A stretch of DNA of 64,000 nt from Gammaproteobacteria bacterium (GTDB lineage Bacteria > Pseudomonadota > Gammaproteobacteria > JAKDMP01), in NCBI GenBank assembly GCA_027018875.1, contig JALUYA010000015.1, positions 22,218-86,217 of the forward strand. Reading direction: 5' to 3'. The notes beneath the pieces were generated by a model. That model worked only from the letters and a program-made list of their open reading frames with translations. It had not been told where the DNA came from and did no database searches. Made by a program: the position numbers and the translations under genes. This document shows, in pieces, positions 17,373 to 25,887 of this stretch (positions within the stretch are counted from its first letter, which is position 1; each line of letters begins with the position of its first letter).

Positions 17373-20111
17373 TTAAGTGTGCATCTGCGATGCCTTGGCA
17401 ATAGAAACCGCAACCACCTTGAATTCCGGCGTCATGCTGTCCAGGTCCAACACGTTGCTGGTCAGATGGTTAATGGCTGCTTCGGGAAAATGAAAGGTGG
17501 TAAACAAGACCCCGGGGCGAACCTCATTGCTAAGATGCGCCCGCAGGTGCGTCCGCCCCTGCCGCGAACACAGCAATACTTTGCCCCCATCACCAATACC
17601 ATAATGTGCCGCATCCAGCGGATTGACCAATAATTCATCGTGATCGACAAGTTCAAGTACCGCTGTACGCCGGGTCATACTGCCACAATTATAATGTTCC
17701 AAGCGCCGTCCAGTGGTAAGGATAAAGGGATATTCCTCCTTATCGTCGCCCAGCAATTCCGGAGTTTCGACGAAATCGGTGAATACGAAACGCCCCTTGC
17801 CGATCTTGAATTGCTCTGTATGCAGAATCCTGGTATCGCCGCCGTCCGCGTTTACGGGCCACTGCTTGCCATCGGCCCCGAGGCTGTCCCAGCGCACCCC
17901 GGCGAAAAACGGTACCACCTGGGAAATCTCCTCCAGCAGAACCGCCGGGTCATAATCCGCCTGCCGGTAGCCCATGCGGTTCATGATATCCACTATGATC
18001 CTTCCGTCCGCCCGGGTGCCCTCCAGCGGTGCCATCACCTGGTTCACCCGCTGCACCCGCCGTTCGCCGTTGGTGAAAGTACCGCTCTTTTCCAGGTGGG
18101 AAGCGGCAGGCAGAACCACCTCGGCAAGGCTGGCCGTTTCGGTCATAAACAGCTCCTGCACCACCAGAAAATCCAGTTTCATAAGCGCTTGCCTGATGTG
18201 GGTCGTGTTGGGATCGGTTTGCAGAATATCCTCGCCCATGATCCACAGTGCCTTGAGCTTACCCTCACCCGCAGCGTGCATCATCTCGGGTGTCGTCAGT
18301 CCCTTTTCCGCGGGCACGGGCCGCCCGTAATGACGTTCATAATGGGCCCGCACCTCGGGGTTGTAGATGTCCAGGTAACCGGCCCCCAGGTTCGGCTGCA
18401 CGCCCATGTCGGCCGCACCCTGGACGTTGTTCTGGCCGCGCAATGGATTGAGCCCGACCCCCGGACGCCCGATATTACCGGTCATCATGGCCAGCGCGGC
18501 AAGCAGCATCACCCCGCGGCTGCCCTGGTAATGTTCCGTAAGCCCGAGGCCATGGAAGGACATGGCGTTTTTTGCCTGGCCGTAAACCAGTGCCGCATCC
18601 CGCACCGTTGCATGACTGACACCGGTGACTTTTTCCAGCCGTTCCAGGTCGATATTCAATGCGGCTCGCCGGAAATCCTCGAAGCCTTCGGTACGCCGAT
18701 GTACGAAATCCTCATCGACCAGGCCTTCGATGATGAGGTAGTAGACCAGCATTTCCAACAGTGCCGCATTGGTTCCCGGTCGTAACGGCAGGTGAATCGT
18801 CGCATAGCGGGCCAACTTGGTGCGCACCGGATCGATAACGATCAGGGGGATGCCCTTTATGGCCCGCTGCAATATTTTCGCGCCGGTGACAGGATGCGCC
18901 TCGGTGGGATTTGCCCCCACCACCAGCAAGCAATCGGCTTTCTCGATCTCTGCGATGGAATTGGTGGCCGCGCCGGTGCCGAAGGTCTTGCGCATGCCGA
19001 AAGCGGTCGGTGCGTGACATACCCGGGCACAGCCGTCGATGTTGTTGGTACCGATGACCACCCGCATGAATTTCTGCATCAGGTAGTTTTCCTCGTTGGT
19101 GCAGCGCGAGGAAGAAATACCGCCGATAGCCTGTGGCCCATGTTGTGCCTTGATATGTTCGAGCCGTTGGGCGATATGATCCAGGGCCTCATCCCAACCG
19201 ACGGGCCGGAGTTTGCCCTCCTTGCGCAGCAAGGGGGTGCGCAGACGATCGGGATGATGGTAATAGGCAAAGGCATATCGCCCCTTGAGGCAGGCGTGTC
19301 CCTGATTCACTTGGGCATCATCCACCGCATCGATGGCGCGTATCTCTCCGTCTTTCAGCAGTACCTCCAGGTTGCAACCCACCCCGCAATAGGTGCAAAC
19401 CGTGCGTACTCGCCGGTCCTCGACCAGGGTCTTGGTTCGAAAGTGATCGGTCAGCGCATTGGTGGGACAGGTCTGTACACAGCGGCCGCAGGACACACAT
19501 TCGGATTCCAGGAAGGACTGGTTCAGCGAGGCAATGACCCGGGAAAGGTACCCCCGCCCGTGCATGGCCAGCACAAACTCACCCTGGATCTCGTCACAGG
19601 CGCGGATACAGCGATAACAATGAATGCACTGGGCCGGGTCGAAATGGATGTAGGGATGACTGGTGTCCACCGGGGTCGTCTCGACATTGCCGGGAAACCG
19701 GCTGGTCACAGCGGCGGGTTGCACAATATCGGTGCCGATCTGCCGCACGAGTTTTTGGAAAGGAGTCGGTTTTTCACCGGGATTCGGCACTAACGCTTGT
19801 TCGGGATAATCACTCAGCAACAATTCCAGGATTGTCCGGCGGAGTTTGCCGATGCGCGGCGAATTCGGATAGATATAGCGGCCGGCTTCCACCCGGGTAT
19901 GGCATGCCGCCACGACACGCCGCGGCCCCTGTTCCGTCGGGGCTATATCGACACTGCACAGCCGGCAGTTCCCGAAAGGCGTCAACGCCTCGTCGTGGCA
20001 CAGCACGGGTATCGCATCCGGCCCCTGGTAACGGCTGACAAAGTGATAGATTGTTTCGTCATGCTCAAAGGGATAGGCGACACCATCGATATAGGCGATA
20101 TTCTTACTCAT
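17373..20111 (-). CDS. NAD-dependent formate dehydrogenase, catalytic alpha subunit (molybdopterin)
   Basis: Oxidises formate to CO2 (or the reverse) in the cytoplasm and passes electrons to the NADH-forming beta subunit. The 912 residues contain, in order, a [2Fe-2S] ferredoxin domain (Cys around 38-70), a His/Cys-ligated cluster segment, and two 4Fe-4S ferredoxin motifs (CIHCYRCIRAC and CVSCGRCVQTCP). A NuoG-like 4Fe-4S cluster follows (CTYCGVGC), and the Mo-bisPGD domain has Cys365 in CARVCHAP as the metal ligand. RRLEHYNCGSMTRR is near the C terminus. This layout equals FdsA/FdhF-type alpha subunits. The start overlaps the beta-subunit stop by 8 bases. A Cys rather than selenocysteine codon is used. 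No fdhD or fdsD gene is adjacent. Confidence 0.93.
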   Translation of the reverse strand: MSKNIAYIDGVAYPFEHDETIYHFVSRYQGPDAIPVLCHDEALTPFGNCRLCSVDIAPTEQGPRRVVAACHTRVEAGRYIYPNSPRIGKLRRTILELLLSDYPEQALVPNPGEKPTPFQKLVRQIGTDIVQPAAVTSRFPGNVETTPVDTSHPYIHFDPAQCIHCYRCIRACDEIQGEFVLAMHGRGYLSRVIASLNQSFLESECVSCGRCVQTCPTNALTDHFRTKTLVEDRRVRTVCTYCGVGCNLEVLLKDGEIRAIDAVDDAQVNQGHACLKGRYAFAYYHHPDRLRTPLLRKEGKLRPVGWDEALDHIAQRLEHIKAQHGPQAIGGISSSRCTNEENYLMQKFMRVVIGTNNIDGCARVCHAPTAFGMRKTFGTGAATNSIAEIEKADCLLVVGANPTEAHPVTGAKILQRAIKGIPLIVIDPVRTKLARYATIHLPLRPGTNAALLEMLVYYLIIEGLVDEDFVHRRTEGFEDFRRAALNIDLERLEKVTGVSHATVRDAALVYGQAKNAMSFHGLGLTEHYQGSRGVMLLAALAMMTGNIGRPGVGLNPLRGQNNVQGAADMGVQPNLGAGYLDIYNPEVRAHYERHYGRPVPAEKGLTTPEMMHAAGEGKLKALWIMGEDILQTDPNTTHIRQALMKLDFLVVQELFMTETASLAEVVLPAASHLEKSGTFTNGERRVQRVNQVMAPLEGTRADGRIIVDIMNRMGYRQADYDPAVLLEEISQVVPFFAGVRWDSLGADGKQWPVNADGGDTRILHTEQFKIGKGRFVFTDFVETPELLGDDKEEYPFILTTGRRLEHYNCGSMTRRTAVLELVDHDELLVNPLDAAHYGIGDGGKVLLCSRQGRTHLRAHLSNEVRPGVLFTTFHFPEAAINHLTSNVLDLDSMTPEFKVVAVSIAKASQMHT

Positions 20112-21768
20112 GCTCCGCCTCCAGGCTGAAATAGTCCGCTACTTCGCTTCCGAAGTGATCCAGAATGTTACGCACCGGCAGCGGCAGACCGCCACCCAGG
20201 CCGCACAGGGAACCCAGCTCCAGGGTTTCCAGCAGGCTATCGAAGGCACTGCCATCGACGGGGTGGTCCTCCGTCGCCTCCAGCAGCATGCGCCGCCCCT
20301 TCTCGGTGCCCAGCCGGCAAGGCAGGCACTTACCACAGGATTCGGCGGCCATGAAGGTAAACAGATGGCGCAGGAATTCGATCATGGGAAACTCTTGCGG
20401 AATAGAGACGACGCCGGCATGCCCCAGCAAGAAATCCTCGCCCGCAAACGACTTGAAATCCAGCGATAACGCAGTAATCTTTTCCACTGGTATCACACTG
20501 CCGAGCGGACCACCCACCTGTATGGCCTTCACCCATGTCCGAAACCCGCCGCCATAACCATAGATCACCCGCTCCAGCGAGGTGCCCATCTCGACTTCGT
20601 GTACCCCGGGAAGGTTAAACCCCCGATCCAGCGATACCAGCTTGGTGCCGGTACTCGCCTCCGTACCCAGCGCGACAAAGGCTGCACCGCCGTGCTCCAG
20701 TATCCAGGGCAGCGCGGCGAAGGTTTCCACGTTGCTCACCAGGGTGGGCCGGCCGAACAGTCCCTCCTGCGCAGGATAAGGGGGTCGGGTGCGCACCTCG
20801 GGCCGCAGGCCTTCGATGGAATTGAGCAGCGCGGTCTCTTCGCCGCAGATGTAAGATCCCGCCCCCCGTATCAGTCGGAATTGGAATCCCGTCTGCGCAA
20901 AGATAGAACTCTGTTCAAATGCCTCGATGGCCTTTGCCACATGTCTTTGCGCCCGGGGATATTCCGCCCGGACATAGAGAAACCCGGTATCCGAACCTAT
21001 CGCCAGCCCGCTCGCCAGCATGCCCGCCAGCACCTGCTGTGGGCGCTCTTCCAGCAGCCAGCGATCCGAAAAGGCCCCCGGGTCACCTTCATCGCCGTTA
21101 CAGACAACATACTTCTGGCCCGCCGGCGCGCCGCGGCAGGCGGCAAGCTTGTCGGCGAAAGGGAAACCGGCGCCACCGCGACCCCGCAGTCCGGATACGG
21201 ATAGTTCATCTATCAAGGAACGTAGCCCGGACACGGATAGCTCATCCAGTAATGAAACCGGAGTCAAGGACAGCGTTCGGGATATCTGTTGGTAGAGTGC
21301 TTCTGTCTCGTTTCCAGTATCACCAAACACCGAGTGCGGCGTATGGCAATAATAAGGAATCACCTCGGTTTCCGGTGCAGTATCCGGGCCTGACCCGGTA
21401 CTGAAACAGCGATCCCCTATCCGGTAGGCGCCGCCACGATAACAGTGTCCGAGGCAGGTGGCTTCACCGATTTGCTCATCCGGAAACCGCTTCGCCAACC
21501 GGGTACGGACCGCTTCCTGTTCTCCGCCCAGCTGGCAAACCGTACCATTACAGACATAGGCCTGTTTGTTGCGGTTACCAGCGGCGAGGAAATCATAAAA
21601 GGATGTAGTGCCCAACAGCGACGCCCGGGAAACCAGGCTATCCTCGGCCAGCGCCTGGAGTTGTTCCCGGGAAGGCGTGCCGGTCGTCTGTGCCGCCTCC
21701 TGCAGTGCCTCGAACAGGCCCTGTTTCTTGCCCCGACGCGCGCTCAGTGCCCGAATATTTTGCGACAT
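20104..21768 (-). CDS. NAD-dependent formate dehydrogenase, beta subunit (NuoE-NuoF fusion)
   Basis: Transfers electrons from the alpha subunit to NAD+. In 554 residues it joins a thioredoxin-like [2Fe-2S] domain of the NuoE/FdsG type (C73, C78, C105, C109) to a NuoF/FdsB module. The latter has the FMN loop GRGGAGFPFADK (196-207), CNGDEGDPGAFSD, GAGSYICGEETAL, and the N3-type cluster CGKCLPCRLG plus a distal Cys. A 12-residue unit, SL(L/I)DELSVSGLR, is repeated in tandem at 172-195 just before the FMN loop (see the repeat entry). It is first in a probable operon with the alpha subunit and rquA. The fusion explains the lack of a separate gamma subunit. Confidence 0.92.
   Translation of the reverse strand: MSQNIRALSARRGKKQGLFEALQEAAQTTGTPSREQLQALAEDSLVSRASLLGTTSFYDFLAAGNRNKQAYVCNGTVCQLGGEQEAVRTRLAKRFPDEQIGEATCLGHCYRGGAYRIGDRCFSTGSGPDTAPETEVIPYYCHTPHSVFGDTGNETEALYQQISRTLSLTPVSLLDELSVSGLRSLIDELSVSGLRGRGGAGFPFADKLAACRGAPAGQKYVVCNGDEGDPGAFSDRWLLEERPQQVLAGMLASGLAIGSDTGFLYVRAEYPRAQRHVAKAIEAFEQSSIFAQTGFQFRLIRGAGSYICGEETALLNSIEGLRPEVRTRPPYPAQEGLFGRPTLVSNVETFAALPWILEHGGAAFVALGTEASTGTKLVSLDRGFNLPGVHEVEMGTSLERVIYGYGGGFRTWVKAIQVGGPLGSVIPVEKITALSLDFKSFAGEDFLLGHAGVVSIPQEFPMIEFLRHLFTFMAAESCGKCLPCRLGTEKGRRMLLEATEDHPVDGSAFDSLLETLELGSLCGLGGGLPLPVRNILDHFGSEVADYFSLEAEHE
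21184..21255 (-). repeat. In-frame 36-bp tandem duplication in the formate dehydrogenase beta gene
   Basis: Two adjacent 36-base units (21220-21255 and 21184-21219) encode SLLDELSVSGLR and SLIDELSVSGLR. The protein copies differ at one residue, whereas the DNA copies differ at roughly a quarter of positions, mostly synonymous, so the duplication is not recent and has been kept under protein-level selection. Confidence 0.85.
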
Positions 21769-21839
21769 GGCTTACCCACCTGCGCCAGTTAAATCAGAGG
21801 AGGTCATCATGCCACCTCACTTCGCTACAAGCAAGCGCC

Positions 21840-23594
21840 TTACCGCCACCGGCAGAAACCCCAGGGGGCGAACGCGTGGCAGATCGCACACGGCGATGAC
21901 TCCGGGTCCATCCAACGGAGACCAGAAAGATTACACCCTACGGTAAGATCGGGCAGAAACAATAAGGTTGCTCGAGGATTCGCCCGCTTCAGCACACCTC
22001 CATTCGCGGGAAGCACCTGTGCGTCTTTTCCTCCCTGGACGATCAGTGTCGGCAGATGAATCTTTTTGATCAACCGCGCCGGAACGACCGCGAATTCGCT
22101 CCGCAGCAAGCCAGCGGCCGGTGCGAATAATCGGGCCAACCGGTTGCTTGTTAACCGCCCGTGCAGGTGCAGGCTCCAGCCGTGGCTGTGTTCAATGGCC
22201 CGCACCAGCTCATGGACCTCATGGCGGATGCGGGCGATCGATTTTGGTTTCTCTCCCCGCAGTCGAGCCTGGTAAACCAACTGCGATTCAATCACCCGGG
22301 GCAACGGCTCGCCCGCAGACTCCAGCAGCACCAGCGCCTCCGGATGAAGACCGTCTTTTACCACGGCATACAAGGCAATCAATCCGCCTGCGGAATGCCC
22401 GGAAATCACCAGGCGCGCCGGGTCGATCCCGGGGGTGGCGCCGAGGCGTTCCATCCAGGCGGCGACATCCCCGGCATAGATCGCGAGGGTCACATGATTA
22501 CCACTCCCGGTGCTCGTACTCGGGGGCAGTCCCCGCTTGTTGTAGCGCAACACGGCATAGCCCCGGCAACCGAGGTCATAGGCCAACTGCTTGTAAATAA
22601 AGTCATTCAGCCCGAGTGGACTATTGCCGTTTTGGTTCGTTGGATCGGATCCCGGGACCAGGAGTACCGCCGGATGCGGTCCCCGGTTTCGCGGAATGGT
22701 GAGCGTGCCCACCAGCGTCGCCCCGGCCACCCGGATCTTCACCGGCTCGGCTAGCAGGCAACGCCCCTGGCGGGTGAACCGCGCGGCAAGTGCCTTAGAA
22801 AGTGCCGGGAGTTTCATTTGAAAGGAAACCGGGAATTTTATTCCCTCGGCCACGAAATTCACCTCTCCCTGGCGCAGCGCTAACAGTCGACGCGTGCCAC
22901 GCTCCACCCAAAGCATCATGGGGATCACCTGGGGTCCAAATTTCAGGCTGATGCGCAAAGGCCACACCCCGATGTAGTACCCATCCTTTTGAAGTCGGAG
23001 CAGCCGTTGCACCTTAACCTCTACATGGGCCAATTTAGCGATCTGGGGAATAAATACGTCGAAATCCTGTTGTTTGCCGGCCTGGTAATGCAGCCCATAG
23101 AGCAGCGCCTGCCAACCATTCAGCAAATTGTTGTCGATCACGTAAACCGGGGCCCGATGAGGGATGGAGATGATCCGCTTCCACTCACCCTGTTGTATAG
23201 TCTCAACAATTTTTCCGGGAAGGAATTGTACCGTTACCTGGAAACCGTTTCCAGCTATTTTGCCTTGCAGGCGATAGCTTTGAGGTTTTCCCTTCCACTT
23301 GGTTACCAAAACGCTGTCGAGCAGCAGTCGCCCCTGCGGCAGTTTCAGTCGCGTGGCACCCGGCAGGATATAACCCGTTGGGGTCCGGCGTACCGTGACC
23401 CGCGCCGTTCCCAAGCTTACGCTACCCTCTTTTACCCGGTAGGTTTCGGTCGCCGCCGCCGCGGAACCCGCCTGTGGCGGGGCAGCCAATACCTGCGATC
23501 CGGTAAGATACCCAATGCCCGCCAACACGTAGAAGCCCGCCTGCAGAAACTGGACGCTCCGACGCATCCGCCTGGCATGGCGCATTCTCTTCAT
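21840..23594 (-). CDS. Secreted alpha/beta-hydrolase with N-terminal beta-rich domain
   Basis: A 584-residue product starting at ATG 23594, preceded by AAAGGAGAG. The basic N terminus followed by FLQAGFYVLAGIGYLTG and VLAA looks like a signal peptide, so the protein is periplasmic. Residues ~60-300 are a beta-rich domain with GSVSLGTARVTV, as in DUF3108-like lipoprotein-processing domains. The C-terminal half is an alpha/beta hydrolase with HPAVLLVPGSDPTN, the nucleophile GHSAGG and the helix GLIALYAV. After LPTLIVQGGKDAQV, where DxxH of the catalytic triad should follow, the sequence runs LLFLPDLTVGCNLSGLRW and ends in a short Cys-rich tail. The usual catalytic His is not where expected, so the 3' end may be altered. 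Substrate unknown. Confidence 0.7.
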   Translation of the reverse strand: MKRMRHARRMRRSVQFLQAGFYVLAGIGYLTGSQVLAAPPQAGSAAAATETYRVKEGSVSLGTARVTVRRTPTGYILPGATRLKLPQGRLLLDSVLVTKWKGKPQSYRLQGKIAGNGFQVTVQFLPGKIVETIQQGEWKRIISIPHRAPVYVIDNNLLNGWQALLYGLHYQAGKQQDFDVFIPQIAKLAHVEVKVQRLLRLQKDGYYIGVWPLRISLKFGPQVIPMMLWVERGTRRLLALRQGEVNFVAEGIKFPVSFQMKLPALSKALAARFTRQGRCLLAEPVKIRVAGATLVGTLTIPRNRGPHPAVLLVPGSDPTNQNGNSPLGLNDFIYKQLAYDLGCRGYAVLRYNKRGLPPSTSTGSGNHVTLAIYAGDVAAWMERLGATPGIDPARLVISGHSAGGLIALYAVVKDGLHPEALVLLESAGEPLPRVIESQLVYQARLRGEKPKSIARIRHEVHELVRAIEHSHGWSLHLHGRLTSNRLARLFAPAAGLLRSEFAVVPARLIKKIHLPTLIVQGGKDAQVLPANGGVLKRANPRATLLFLPDLTVGCNLSGLRWMDPESSPCAICHAFAPWGFCRWR

Positions 23595-23643
23595 CACACT
23601 CTCCTTTGCCGGGTAACCCCAGGAACAAGCCAGGTGGTCGTTT

Positions 23644-24561
23644 TCACTCCCGCGCCCCGGCATCGAGCCGATCGTCCTTGTCGTGCCATACCGACGTGAG
23701 CCAGGAAGCCACTTCGGCTCGCATAGAGGCATCTTCCAAAGACAATCCCCGCCAAGACTCTGGCAGCGGCAATCGTCGCACCAACACCTTGGCCAGATGC
23801 CTCCTGCCGCTCAAGAAGGTCCATAACGACAACGAACCCTCACCAGGGTAGTAGATAGTAAAGTCATAGACCCAGTGAATCTGCTTGCCGAGCAACGCCA
23901 GGACATAATTCACCCCTCCCGCGCGAGGCTTGAGCAGGTGCCGATAGGGCGAGGCCTGGTGCCGGTGTTTTTGTATCGTAAAACGCGTACCCTCGGCAAA
24001 ATTCATGATGGCAACAGGATAATGCTCAAATTTCCGGCAGGCTCTCCGCGTCGCCTCCAGGTCACGCCCTGCCCGTTCCGGGTGCCGCTTCAGATAGGCC
24101 CGGCTGTAACGGCGCATAAAGGGAAAATCGAGTGCCCACCACGCCAACCCCAACACGGGAACCCAGATCAATTGTTGCTTGAGAAAAAACCGCAAGAGCG
24201 GTAAACGCCGATTACATAGCGCTTGTAACAGCAGAATGTCCATCCATGACTGATGGTTGGCCAACACCAGTACCGATTCGCCGAGGGTGCTTGGTAGATC
24301 ACCCGCGAGATCGATCTTAACACCGGAAACCCACCGTAGAAGCCACGTGTTGACTCCGATCCAGGCCTCGGCAATATGTCCTAATCCACGGGCACACCAG
24401 CCCTGCCACGAAGTCAGCGGCAACGCTAAACGGGCCATGGCAAGCAGAAACAGCGGAGTACACCAGAGCAGGGTGTTGATCGCAATCGCTCCACTCACAC
24501 CAATACCCGTCAGAGTGGCCGACAGCCCCCGAGCGGAATATGAAAGTTTGCTGATGTTCAT
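23644..24561 (-). CDS. PlsC-family acyltransferase (YihG/LCLAT-like)
   Basis: Acylates lysophospholipids at the inner membrane. The 305-residue protein has an N-terminal hydrophobic segment (INTLLWCTPLFLLAMARLAL), the NHxxxxD catalytic motif as NHQSWMD, a block FMRRYSRAYLKRHPE, and the glycerol-phosphate motif NFAEGTRFT. The long C-terminal region with WVYDFTIYYPG and the FMRRY segment match the YihG/LCLAT1 subfamily rather than housekeeping PlsC. It stands between a secreted hydrolase and tyrA with no obvious operon partner. The exact acyl acceptor is not predictable. Confidence 0.85.
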   Translation of the reverse strand: MNISKLSYSARGLSATLTGIGVSGAIAINTLLWCTPLFLLAMARLALPLTSWQGWCARGLGHIAEAWIGVNTWLLRWVSGVKIDLAGDLPSTLGESVLVLANHQSWMDILLLQALCNRRLPLLRFFLKQQLIWVPVLGLAWWALDFPFMRRYSRAYLKRHPERAGRDLEATRRACRKFEHYPVAIMNFAEGTRFTIQKHRHQASPYRHLLKPRAGGVNYVLALLGKQIHWVYDFTIYYPGEGSLSLWTFLSGRRHLAKVLVRRLPLPESWRGLSLEDASMRAEVASWLTSVWHDKDDRLDAGARE

Positions 24562-24607
24562 TTATTTTCCCCGAATTCGATTCGGTAATTACATCGGCTG
24601 CCAGGCA

Positions 24608-25747
24608 TTAAGTTGTTTCCTGCTGCTCAGCAGGTATCGACGGATGGTAACGTCGTCGCTGGTCAAAGTAAGCAAGCCCTTCCTGCATGAACCGCGTGAA
24701 TGCAACCTCATCCGCTTTTTCCACGGTGTGATGCAAATCCCCGATCGTGGCGGACAGCGCCTGCCACATCCCCTCCCCCTCCGGATTGGAATGTTGGATT
24801 TCAAAATACAGATGGGGGTTCTCTGCGACTACCGCCGCCGTTACATCCAACTGGGCGTCAAAAGTGGTGCTGGACAGCCGCGCCAACAATTCCGCATGGG
24901 CCCCGCTGCGGGCAAGCGTCGTGGCGAAAACCAGGTTCAGCGCATGTGACAAACCCAGCACGTAAGCCATGAGCCGGTCATGCTCCGCCAGGGGTAATGT
25001 CACTACTTCGGCCATGGTATCCCCGAAAAGAGTATTTGCCACGGTGTCCGATTCCGCACCCGGAAAATCCAGACTCAATACATGCCGCCCTGCCAGCAAC
25101 TCTACATCGGGACCAAACATCGGATGCAGGCTGGCAACCCGCAAGCCCGCGTTCTGCAATATTTTCAGGTCCGACCGGAGCGGAGCCTTGATGGAGGCGA
25201 TTTCGACCACTACCCCTCGGGGATGACGCTCGGAAAGGCGCCGCAAAATCACGCCCATATCAGCCAATGGAACCGCCACGAGTATCAAGTCCTGCTCCAG
25301 CGGTGAAGTTTCCCAATTCGCAACCCAGTCCATGTCGGGAGATGCCGTTTCCCGAGGGTCGGTACCCTCAACGCGATAACCTTGGGCCGCGAGAAAACGA
25401 ACAAACCACCCTCCCATATTACCGCCGGCGCCAATAACCAACGCTCGCCGACCCTGTCCGGGAGCGGTTCTGGTCACCCGTTCATGCTCTTGGCGGGTCA
25501 GGGATGAGGCGATCAGCAGTTGCAGCACCGATTCTGCAAGTGCCGGATCCAGTGCATGATGCCGGGCAATTCGACGTCCCCGGTCGAGTACCGCCCGTTC
25601 GCGCCGAAAATCCCGGATCGAACGCCCCGCGCAACGTTTGACTTCCCCGATAGCGGCAACAATTTCCTGGCGCTTCGCGACCAAGCGCAATAATTCATCA
25701 TCCAGCCCATCCAGGTGTTGGCGGAGTTTGCCCAGATCCATACCCAT
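24608..25747 (-). CDS. tyrA: Chorismate mutase/prephenate dehydrogenase (TyrA, bifunctional)
   Basis: Two consecutive steps from chorismate towards tyrosine. The N-terminal AroQ-type helical mutase domain (LRQHLDGLDDELLRLVAKRQEIVAAIG.., ~80 residues) has the conserved Arg/Lys pattern. The NAD-binding prephenate dehydrogenase domain follows with VIGAGGNMGGWF, VEIASIKAPL, HPMFGPD and the substrate-binding region SHALNLVFA. The total length of about 379 residues is that of enterobacterial TyrA (373). The start is one of two ATGs (25747 or 25741) after GAG; the frame is open another 11 codons upstream. No attenuator or TyrR box was recognised. Monocistronic. Confidence 0.9.
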   Translation of the reverse strand: MGMDLGKLRQHLDGLDDELLRLVAKRQEIVAAIGEVKRCAGRSIRDFRRERAVLDRGRRIARHHALDPALAESVLQLLIASSLTRQEHERVTRTAPGQGRRALVIGAGGNMGGWFVRFLAAQGYRVEGTDPRETASPDMDWVANWETSPLEQDLILVAVPLADMGVILRRLSERHPRGVVVEIASIKAPLRSDLKILQNAGLRVASLHPMFGPDVELLAGRHVLSLDFPGAESDTVANTLFGDTMAEVVTLPLAEHDRLMAYVLGLSHALNLVFATTLARSGAHAELLARLSSTTFDAQLDVTAAVVAENPHLYFEIQHSNPEGEGMWQALSATIGDLHHTVEKADEVAFTRFMQEGLAYFDQRRRYHPSIPAEQQETT

Positions 25748-25887
25748 ATTCTCAGATATCCTTCCTACATGGTAACTCACTAGCGTCCTAATGCTTTATC
25801 GAATAAGTTCAACAAGTTAGGTTAATTAAGAACTTTCCGATTTATATCCGGAGCCAATGAGGCGCCAATCGTATCCCATCAGGCGAA

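Noticed and set aside
17640..18785. A 381-codon plus-strand frame opposite the formate dehydrogenase gene
   Set aside because: His/Gln-rich antisense shadow without recognisable domain.
17373..21768. Reading the two large genes as NuoG and NuoEF of the complex I-like operon
   Set aside because: The alpha subunit has the formate dehydrogenase Mo-ligand motif CARVCHAP and its own extra ferredoxin clusters, and the genes are 8 kb away.
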